Shown: piece after piece, positions 13,116 to 19,519 of the stretch
How the letters are laid out: the number at the start of each line of letters is the position of its first letter
How positions within the stretch are numbered: the first letter of the stretch is position 1
Virus record (IMG/VR): IMGVR_UViG_3300042880_000061
Coordinates: 1 to 31,418 of that record
Direction: 5' to 3' (one strand)
Origin: a virus
Length of the DNA: 31,418 nt
Notes under the pieces: generated by a model
Told to the model about the DNA's origin: nothing
Seen by the model: only the letters and a program-made list of their open reading frames with translations
Databases searched by the model: none
Program-made: the position numbers and the translations under genes

Positions 13116-13718
13116 TTAGTTTTGATTTGATGGTGACATCTGAGCAATTACGCGCTCGATGTAGGTCATTTGTGAAAACGACTTAGGCGCAGGTTGCGCG
13201 GTTGTTTTCGTTGATTTCTTAGAAAGCTCAGTCACTGAAGTTTCAGCGGCTTTCTTTGATAGTTCGGTCACTTTCGTTTCAGCAGTTTTGGCCTTTGTTT
13301 CGGTCGCTGAAAGTTTGGTTGTCAACTCTTGGTTGGTTGCTTTGAGTGCAGACAACTCAGCGGCTTGGCTTGCGTTGGTTGCTTCAAGTACACTGATGCG
13401 CTCGGCAAGTTGGCTCACCACTTGGGTGATCTCGCTCGACATTTCTTCTTCTTCAACTTTGGCCGTGATCTTGGTGATCTTGCCATCTTGCACACTCACG
13501 ATAGTGCCATCTTCAAGTGTGTGATCTCCATTCGGTGCAGGAATAACCTCACCTTCGATGGTCACGTACACTTCAACACCTTCGGCAAATTCATCGGCAG
13601 GTGTGCCGACCTCAATACCATCGATTGTTTTGGCAACCGCGGCAAGTTTGATCGTATTCTCCACAGACAAGTTCACATTGAACTTAGCGAGGATTTCATT
13701 GATTTTGTTTTTAAGCAT
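13116..13718 (-). CDS. Scaffold-like capsid assembly protein
   Basis: The 200-residue product starts at MLKNKINEILAKFNVNL. The middle carries a small beta region (PAPNGDHTLEDGTIVSVQDG), then a long coiled coil rich in Ala, Thr, Lys and Glu (about 90-170). It includes a repeated VTELSKK unit, and the C-terminus ends IERVIAQMSPSNQN. An acidic coiled-coil protein 20 bases upstream of the major capsid gene is the usual place and shape for a scaffold. The HTLEDGTI segment is also seen in other Bacteroidota phage proteins preceding capsid genes (recall). Function is inferred from context. Confidence 0.6.
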   Translation of the reverse strand: MLKNKINEILAKFNVNLSVENTIKLAAVAKTIDGIEVGTPADEFAEGVEVYVTIEGEVIPAPNGDHTLEDGTIVSVQDGKITKITAKVEEEEMSSEITQVVSQLAERISVLEATNASQAAELSALKATNQELTTKLSATETKAKTAETKVTELSKKAAETSVTELSKKSTKTTAQPAPKSFSQMTYIERVIAQMSPSNQN

Positions 13719-13756
13719 GATTAAATGATTTGACCACTTAACCATGGGTGTGATCA

Positions 13757-13797
13757 TTTGTATTATTGTGCCAAATTCTTTTTACATTTTTAGAACT
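13757..13797 (+). promoter_or_regulatory. Candidate promoter for the large terminase gene
   Basis: TTTG at 13757-13760 and TACATTTT at 13783-13790, with a 22-base spacer, fit the Bacteroidota consensus with one mismatch and a long spacer. A closer -7 match, TAAATTTG (13797-13804), sits only 4 bases before the ATG and has no well-placed partner. The region also holds TTTGACCACTTA (13729-13740), shared with 2836-2847. Confidence 0.4.
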
Positions 13798-13808
13798 AAA
13801 TTTGTGCG

Positions 13809-15107
13809 ATGCCTTACGTAACTCGACTTAATGATCGTCAGCAGGTAGCCATCAACTATCTGTCACCCCAATCCAATGTGGAGCAGGTGCTCTATGGTGG
13901 TGGGGTGTATGGTGGAAAAACGTGGCTAGGGTGCTATTGGCAAATTCTGAGGCGTTTGAAGTACCCACAAACCCGTGGACTTATTGGCCGTGCTGAATTA
14001 AAGAAGCTGCAGCTCTCCACCATGGCCTCCTTTTGGGAGCTATGCACTCAAATGGGGTTGCGTGCTGGCAAAGATTACAATTACAACGGCCAACTCAATC
14101 GGATCACGTGGCACAATGGCAGCGAAACCTTGCTCATGGATATGGCCGACACTCCGAGCGATCCCGACTTTCATCGCTTTGGATCATTGGAACTCACTGA
14201 CTACTTTTTAGATGAGGTCGCAGAGATCAGCGCAAAGGCCGTGGAGATATTGGACACTCGCGTGCGCTATAACCTAGTGAACGGGAGGCCCAAAGGATTG
14301 ATGTCGTGCAACCCCTCGCGTGGATGGTTGTACAATGACTTTTGGACGCCATACAAAGATGGCAAACTACCTGAGCATCGTGCATTTGTGCAGGCGCTAC
14401 TCGCTGATAACACGATCGTGCCAAATGAGGCCTATCAAAAGAAAATGGAACGGCTCAATGAGCGCGACCGCAAGCGACTACTCGATGGGGATTGGGAATT
14501 TGATGATGCACCCGACAAGATATTCGACTACGACGCAATGGTCCAGATGTTCAACGATACCGAACCAAAGGGCCAAGGTTTTATCACGTGCGATCCTGCG
14601 GCAATGGGTAACGATAGGACGGTCATCATGGTGTGGAAAGGCTTGCACTGCGTCAAAGTGATTGAGCATATTCACAAATACCCCCATGAGGTGGCTAATA
14701 TCCTGCGTGAATTGGCGGCCTCACATGGTGTTCCACTGAATAACGTGGTAGTGGATAGCGATGGATTGGGAATTGGCGTCAAAGGACTATTGAAATGCCG
14801 TGAGTTTTTGAATGGATCGAGTGCGATTGACAAAGATCACTTCCAACACATCAAAGCGGAGTGCTATTTCAAACTATCGGAGTTCATAAAGATGAACCGC
14901 ATCCACTTTGCCGACCATAGCCAAAAGGAGAATATCATCAAAGAATTGGATCTTGTCAGAGATGCCAGCAAAGAGGACAAAAAGAAAAGCGTCACGTCAA
15001 AGGATGACATCAAGCGCAGCCTTGGGCGATCACCTGACTATGCGGATTGTGTGATGATGCGTATGTTCTTTGAGCTGCGCCCGAACTATGGGAAGTATTC
15101 GTTCTGA
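13809..15107 (+). CDS. terL: Terminase large subunit
   Basis: The 432-residue packaging motor has Walker A-like GGGVYGGKT (30-38), Walker B YFLDEV (132-137), and a C-terminal RNase-H-like nuclease with Asp262 in ITCDPA, VVVDSDG (313-319) and SPDYADCVMMRMFF near the end. It cuts concatemeric phage DNA and pumps it into the procapsid through the portal using ATP. It is encoded on the plus strand while flanking structural genes are on the minus strand, and the small-subunit candidate is 12 kb away. Start: the first ATG of the frame, 12 bases downstream of the likely transcription start. Confidence 0.95.
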   Translation: MPYVTRLNDRQQVAINYLSPQSNVEQVLYGGGVYGGKTWLGCYWQILRRLKYPQTRGLIGRAELKKLQLSTMASFWELCTQMGLRAGKDYNYNGQLNRITWHNGSETLLMDMADTPSDPDFHRFGSLELTDYFLDEVAEISAKAVEILDTRVRYNLVNGRPKGLMSCNPSRGWLYNDFWTPYKDGKLPEHRAFVQALLADNTIVPNEAYQKKMERLNERDRKRLLDGDWEFDDAPDKIFDYDAMVQMFNDTEPKGQGFITCDPAAMGNDRTVIMVWKGLHCVKVIEHIHKYPHEVANILRELAASHGVPLNNVVVDSDGLGIGVKGLLKCREFLNGSSAIDKDHFQHIKAECYFKLSEFIKMNRIHFADHSQKENIIKELDLVRDASKEDKKKSVTSKDDIKRSLGRSPDYADCVMMRMFFELRPNYGKYSF

Positions 15108-15159
15108 TTTAGAATGATTCCAAATTACGCCACACCCTTATTCGTTGTAAAACATTGTT

Positions 15160-15167
15160 TACATTTG
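15160..15167 (+). promoter_or_regulatory. Possible -7 element upstream of small ORFs
   Basis: TACATTTG matches TAnnTTTG, 28 bases before the ATG at 15195. No proper TTTG lies at the expected -33 distance (nearest TTCG at 15141, spacer 15), so this is weak. Confidence 0.3.
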
Positions 15168-15194
15168 GCGCACAATAAAACAATACACTAAAAC

Positions 15195-15356
15195 ATGAGA
15201 ACACCAAAAGAATCGGCAGAAATTGTCGAGTTAACAATCACAGACATCAGATCATCCAAACAAATCAACAGCGATTTAATTCGGGAGGTATGCGCAAAGC
15301 ACAATATTTCTGAATCCCACATTCGCAAGGTAGCAGAGTTTCCTAAGTACAAATAA
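15195..15356 (+). CDS. 53-residue HTH-like protein
   Basis: The ORF starts at ATG 15195 and stops with TAA at 15354-15356, 87 bases after the terminase. The product has a helix-turn-helix look: SDLIREVCAKHNISESHIRK is spaced like helix-turn-recognition helix. It could be a small regulator or packaging accessory. A good -7 box lies upstream and a further small gene begins 11 bases downstream, suggesting a two-gene unit. No family is recognised. Confidence 0.5.
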   Translation: MRTPKESAEIVELTITDIRSSKQINSDLIREVCAKHNISESHIRKVAEFPKYK

Positions 15357-15367
15357 CATTTAATCAA

Positions 15368-15685
15368 ATGACAAACGAAAGAAAAGAAGCAATTAAAGCC
15401 GAAGCAAAAAGGAGGATTGATGAATGGCTAAAAAACTCGACATTTGAGGAGATGGCGTTTGGTGCTAGTCTTATGTATTTTGATATGTCGCTAGGATTAA
15501 GAGGCGGCTATCCATTCGGTGATAAACCTGAATGGATGAAGGGTAAAAAGTTCAATAATTTTGTGACTGATAAAGAATTTTTATCCAAAGAATACGATTG
15601 TATAATTTTAGAGCTATTTCGTTTGGAGCGAAACGCTAACATAAGAAGATGCATTGTCGCACGGAGAAAACTAGAGTTGAATTAG
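15368..15685 (+). CDS. Hypothetical helical protein
   Basis: The 105-residue, charged product has an N-terminal helix (ERKEAIKAEAKRRIDEWL), a central Gly/aromatic part (LGLRGGYPFGDKPEWMKG) and a C-terminal basic helix. The composition is more AT-rich than terL. It ends just before a bidirectional terminator at 15702. No domain is recognised. Confidence 0.55.
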   Translation: MTNERKEAIKAEAKRRIDEWLKNSTFEEMAFGASLMYFDMSLGLRGGYPFGDKPEWMKGKKFNNFVTDKEFLSKEYDCIILELFRLERNANIRRCIVARRKLELN

Positions 15686-15701
15686 TTTATAAAAAATAGA
15701 A

Positions 15702-15736
15702 TCAAAAAAAAGCCGCTCATCGTTATGGGCGGCTTT
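15702..15736. terminator. Bidirectional intrinsic terminator between convergent operons
   Basis: GCCGCTCAT (15712-15720) pairs with ATGGGCGGC (15725-15733) with one wobble and a CGTT loop. Eight A on the left make a strong T-run for minus-strand transcripts, and TTT on the right a weaker one for plus-strand transcripts. It would end the long minus-strand tail operon and the terL unit. Confidence 0.8.
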
Positions 15737-15767
15737 CCAATAAAACTCAAACATGGAACAAATAACC

Positions 15768-15784
15768 TGTACCAAATCGGTACA
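15768..15784. repeat. Short inverted repeat, operator-like
   Basis: TGTACC (15768-15773) and GGTACA (15779-15784) form perfect 6-base arms around AAATC in the gap between the terminator and the stop of the 15802 gene. It may be a protein-binding site or an mRNA 3' hairpin; nothing else in the gap appears functional. Confidence 0.35.
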
Positions 15785-15801
15785 AATATAACTCAATCAA
15801 A

Positions 15802-16869
15802 CTATCTTCCAATCAAACTATGGAATACTTCGCCAGTGCGAACGTCCATGTAGATTTCGGTGTCTGTTTTCTTTCCATCCAATGGCTTGTACTCAATGCA
15901 CATACCAATGGCAGCACGTTGGCCCTCTGCGTCAAAGGTCAATACAACCTCGTCAGCCTCATTGCGCACACTGAATGAGTTGCCCCATTCAATTCTCACG
16001 GGCTTCACCGATTCGTTCTCAAAGGCAATGTCCAAACATTTGCCGCCATTGCCCATTCCTGAGTAGTTCGGCTCAGGATAGTCCGCATTTGTTGAATCAT
16101 TGTATGCACGTAGGCGAACAACGAAGTCAGGTGTACGTCCTGCGTATGGTGGAATGAGCGCACCAAAGTTGAATGAGTTGTCATCCTGTCCATTAAAGTA
16201 AACATTGGGAATCCATACGTTTTCTTCAAGTTGCTCAAGGTCTGTGGCAACGTTTAACAAATGGGTGTCGATCGATGGTGTGATCAGATCAAACTTCTGA
16301 TAGCAGTTCTCCGCGATCATATCCGCAGTGATCCCCATAGCCAATAGCTCAGAGCGCGTGAATGTCTTGTTGAATTTGTGGCTAACCACCTTTGGCTGGC
16401 TCGTTTGGAACGTGGTCTTGCTGAATACCACAAGGCCAATCAAACCCTCATGCGGATTGCCGTCTTTGTCTGCGTTTCTAAAAGCATTGTGATACACTCG
16501 CTTCCATGTGCCGCGATCAAACTGCATAGTCTGTGCGCCCGTCCAAAACTCTTTGCCTGCTTGTGGACCAACGGGCACAACGAAGGTTGATGCCTCTTTG
16601 ACAATCGCATTGCCATCATCTGAAACAATGAACCCATGACCATGCACAAGTGAGTTGAAGTAGTTGTAGGCCATCCACGTGTCACCGCGATTGACGTCTG
16701 TCTTGGTCAATTCATACGTGGCAGTGCGCACCCACTTTCGTGTGGCCTTGTCGTAGGCCATGGTCACGTTTTCCTTTAGTGCCGGGATGGCGTGTTCTGT
16801 TTGCTTCAACCATCCATTGAAGCGTGTGAGTTGCTCAGGAAGTCCGAGCCTTTCTAAAGTTGTTTTCAT
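15802..16869 (-). CDS. Hypothetical phage protein, 355 residues
   Basis: I do not recognise this protein. It has an N-terminal helical segment (TLERLGLPEQLTRFNGWL), a mixed middle (DTWMAYNYFNSLVHGHGF, then TGAQTMQFDRGTWKRVYHNAF) and a beta-rich C-terminus ending in a small hairpin (DTEIYMDVRTGEVFHSLIG). No membrane segment or signal peptide is apparent. It is the last gene of the tail operon, 19 bases after the XkdF-like protease, which might suggest a head or virion-associated product. The C-terminal GTW and VRLRAYND strands would also suit an enzyme-like or ligand-binding domain. Confidence 0.6.
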   Translation of the reverse strand: MKTTLERLGLPEQLTRFNGWLKQTEHAIPALKENVTMAYDKATRKWVRTATYELTKTDVNRGDTWMAYNYFNSLVHGHGFIVSDDGNAIVKEASTFVVPVGPQAGKEFWTGAQTMQFDRGTWKRVYHNAFRNADKDGNPHEGLIGLVVFSKTTFQTSQPKVVSHKFNKTFTRSELLAMGITADMIAENCYQKFDLITPSIDTHLLNVATDLEQLEENVWIPNVYFNGQDDNSFNFGALIPPYAGRTPDFVVRLRAYNDSTNADYPEPNYSGMGNGGKCLDIAFENESVKPVRIEWGNSFSVRNEADEVVLTFDAEGQRAAIGMCIEYKPLDGKKTDTEIYMDVRTGEVFHSLIGR

Positions 16870-16888
16870 TGAAATTATTGTGGTTTAA

Positions 16889-17455
16889 TTATTCGTGCGA
16901 AATTAGTATATTTTTGATCGCAGCCAACACTTGTGCCTCCTTGGATAATTGCGTAAACTCACCTTCGATGGAGAATCCGCGCACCTCACCAATCTTCACC
17001 TTCTCTAGAATGTCATCGTTGTCAACTTTGACGCCCACGAACCATGTGCCGTCGGGGTAATTCATGCCCAGGTGAACGGATTTGTCGGCCTCACCTTCCT
17101 TGATCCATGATTCAACAACGGTCATGCCCTTGATTTTGGATGCGTGTTCAATCGTGTGGTCCGATTGATGCCCCGACTTCATAAACTCCTGAGCCGCCAT
17201 CACGATTGTTTCCTTGGGAAACTCGATAAGGTATTCTTCACCTTGCTGATCCACGCGAAGGATCTCCATGTCGGGGATAAGTACAGGGCCATAGAGCATC
17301 CTGCGCCCCATATCCACGCTCAATCGAACGTCTTGCTTCTGTGATAGCGCGATGAAATTGGCTTCAATGGCTGGCATCTCTACAACCGATATGGCATACA
17401 CACCCATCACTTCGTCGTTGATGCCGTAAATTATTTTCTTTCTTTTCTTTTCCAT
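16889..17455 (-). CDS. XkdF-like putative phage serine protease
   Basis: The 188-residue product starts at MEKKRKKIIYGINDEVMGVY; a longer reading from 17524 would overlap the tape-measure gene. It contains YGPVLIPDMEILR, HQSDHTIEHASKIKGMTVVE, then WFVGVKVDNDDILEKVKIGE and RGFSIEGEF, the recognisable pattern of the XkdF family, thought to be a capsid-maturation protease. His (SDHTIEH) and Ser (GFSIEGEF) are candidate catalytic residues by analogy with prohead proteases. It would cut scaffold or capsid arms, although the capsid genes are more than 3 kb downstream across the inverted terL segment. Confidence 0.75.
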   Translation of the reverse strand: MEKKRKKIIYGINDEVMGVYAISVVEMPAIEANFIALSQKQDVRLSVDMGRRMLYGPVLIPDMEILRVDQQGEEYLIEFPKETIVMAAQEFMKSGHQSDHTIEHASKIKGMTVVESWIKEGEADKSVHLGMNYPDGTWFVGVKVDNDDILEKVKIGEVRGFSIEGEFTQLSKEAQVLAAIKNILISHE

Positions 17456-17468
17456 GATTACAAATGTA

Positions 17469-19316
17469 TTAAAGTCTGCGTAAATCCTTGACCTTGGCGT
17501 TGGCATCCTGCGCACTTGACACATGGCCTGCTAGTACATAGGCTTGTGGTGTTTGTGCTGGTCTATTGCCAAGGAATGATGTGTCTATTGGATTGAACGT
17601 GGGTGTGCCTCCTTGTGAGCCACCACCGCCACCGAGGCCACCACCTCCGCCACCTCCACCACCGCCTGTTGATGGGGGTGGGCTTCCACCTCCGTCAAAT
17701 TTAGTTGCTCTGATCTTTGCGACCTGAGCAAGCCCACTCGCTACTGCTATACCTGCGGCCACTGCGGCACGGATTGGAGCGTCGGGTGTTGTTATTGCCA
17801 TTTGGCTTGCGTATGCAGCTGAAGCGGATTGGTAGGTCTGGATCAAGGCCTGCGCAATCTGAAACGCTTTGTTGATCTTAAAGGCTTTCTCTTGTGCTTT
17901 CTTGCCTTTGCCTGCAAATGATTCGGTCAAAGATGCAAGTGCAGCAAAACCATCAGCGGCAAGTTGCACACGGGCTTCGGATGCGAGCTTTTCATCTTCA
18001 AGAGCTTTTTTCTTTTTGGCCGCCTCATCAGCATCCATTTCATCGGAAATGCGCTGAACTTCCCTCATCGCTTCGATTTCTTCTTGATCTCTTAGCTTTT
18101 GCGCATCCATCATCTCGCGCTCCATGCGAGTGATTTCATCATCTGCCCAGCGCTCCATTTCGATCTCCTTCTTGATCGCGGCCTCCCTATCTTTTAGCGC
18201 CTTTTCATCAGCGGCTTTCTTATCGGCTGCATCCTTTTCTCTTGCGGCCTTGCGATCATCCGATGACTTCTTATCCATCGCTTTAAGTGCAAGTTCATTG
18301 CCTGCAAGTTGATTCTTTGCATCGGCAAGCTGTTTCTCCAGCGCCTTATTCGTTTCCTCACCTTTTTTGCGCACATCGTCGGGCGAGAATACCATGTCGG
18401 CTACCATATCCACGCCTTTGTCCAGCATCTTTTCAAGACCAAAGGATTCGCTAACCACACCAATCTTCTTCAATCCCTCACCGATGGCATCGATTTGGAT
18501 AGCAAGCATCCTGAGTGGCATTGTGATGAAGTTAATAATACCCTTCAGAATGGACTTGGCACGTTCTTCGGCTGCGATCTGCGCTTCAAGTTCGGCCTTT
18601 TGCAAGCGAATGGTGTTCTCCATCGCGGCAATGACCTGCTTCGTTTGCTCGATCTTCATCATTAAGATCTCGCGCTCACTCTTGCCTTGGAGTTTCAGTA
18701 TGTTTTCCTGAGATGATATTGCATTGAGTTTTTCTTGCTGGGCAGTCACGTTGGCGTTGGCTGCCTCCACTGCTTTTTGTTCATCTCTCCACGACAAAGC
18801 AATAAGATCTCGCAGCTTTTCAAAATTCATTATTATAGCCGTGACAATTCCTGCTATTGCAAATATTGGATTAGCAAACAATGCCTTTGTCAAGGTGACA
18901 AACGATTTAGCAGCATCACTCACACCTGATGATAAATCCTTCATTTTAATGCCCTTGACATTTGCAGCCATGTTTTTCATCGACATAGCAACTCCGCCAA
19001 AATCAAGGCTCTTAAACTGATCTACCATAGTGGCCGTATTCAGTCCTAACGATTCAAAGGCAGGCCCAGCATTATTGTTGACCGTTTCGGACACCTCTTT
19101 CATTTTGTCCTTCATTTCGGACAAACGCGCAGAAATCTTTTCAAACTCAGGACTACCCGTCTCTAACTCTAGCAACTGCTTAGTAAGAGAGGCCATTTCT
19201 TTTTTAAACTTATTGGTTTCCTCAGCCGTTTTTTTTACGGCCTTTTCTACGGCTTCAATGTTAGTAACCGCCCCTGTGGTGGTCACTTCAAGATTAACTA
19301 CTATGTTCTCAGCCAT
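17469..19316 (-). CDS. Tape measure protein
   Basis: The 615-residue product starts at MAENIVVNLEVTTTGAV. Long coiled coils (about 15-90 and 330-450, rich in Lys, Glu, Ala and Asp) flank hydrophobic segments (ALFANPIFAIAGIVTAIIM near 165 and INFITMPLRMLAIQIDAIG near 265). A helical tail region (FKINKAFQIAQALIQTYQSA) precedes a Gly-rich stretch of about 20 glycines. This is the architecture of a tape measure, which sets tail length and helps eject DNA. The modest size implies a short tail. The start overlaps the small membrane-protein gene by 16 bases. The poly-Gly run is unusual. Confidence 0.88.
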   Translation of the reverse strand: MAENIVVNLEVTTTGAVTNIEAVEKAVKKTAEETNKFKKEMASLTKQLLELETGSPEFEKISARLSEMKDKMKEVSETVNNNAGPAFESLGLNTATMVDQFKSLDFGGVAMSMKNMAANVKGIKMKDLSSGVSDAAKSFVTLTKALFANPIFAIAGIVTAIIMNFEKLRDLIALSWRDEQKAVEAANANVTAQQEKLNAISSQENILKLQGKSEREILMMKIEQTKQVIAAMENTIRLQKAELEAQIAAEERAKSILKGIINFITMPLRMLAIQIDAIGEGLKKIGVVSESFGLEKMLDKGVDMVADMVFSPDDVRKKGEETNKALEKQLADAKNQLAGNELALKAMDKKSSDDRKAAREKDAADKKAADEKALKDREAAIKKEIEMERWADDEITRMEREMMDAQKLRDQEEIEAMREVQRISDEMDADEAAKKKKALEDEKLASEARVQLAADGFAALASLTESFAGKGKKAQEKAFKINKAFQIAQALIQTYQSASAAYASQMAITTPDAPIRAAVAAGIAVASGLAQVAKIRATKFDGGGSPPPSTGGGGGGGGGGLGGGGGSQGGTPTFNPIDTSFLGNRPAQTPQAYVLAGHVSSAQDANAKVKDLRRL

Positions 19317-19519
19317 AAGAGCAGTATGATTAAAAGGTAAATGTATAGGCCGACACTGACAACGGAGCTTGCAATCCGTAGCCATTTGACCCGTCTATTT
19401 AACTCACGATTGTGTGTTTTGGTGAATTTCTCAGGCATAGGAGATCCAGCCTCTACCATCGCTCGGATGCGGCTGAATGTGGTCTGCCCGTTTTGATCTA
19501 CGAATATGTGTTCGCTCAT
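19301..19519 (-). CDS. Small single-span membrane protein in the tail operon
   Basis: The 72-residue product has a soluble N-terminal half (HIFVDQNGQTTFSRIRAMV) and a C-terminal transmembrane segment (IASSVVSVGLYIYLLIILLLW). It overlaps the hub gene by 4 bases and the tape-measure gene by 16, so it is co-translated with tail proteins. A membrane protein between hub and tape measure is odd. It might be a membrane-embedded effector such as a superinfection factor, or aid DNA entry. No family is recognised. Confidence 0.65.
   Translation of the reverse strand: MSEHIFVDQNGQTTFSRIRAMVEAGSPMPEKFTKTHNRELNRRVKWLRIASSVVSVGLYIYLLIILLLWLRT

Noticed and set aside
15754-15792. 12-codon ORF starting at ATG 15754
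   Set aside because: Too short and located between a terminator and a convergent gene end; no supporting context.
17869-19329. Several plus-strand ORFs of 60-118 codons over the tape measure gene
   Set aside because: Antisense of Lys/Glu/Ala-rich coiled-coil codons gives long Ser/Phe/Leu-rich open frames by chance.
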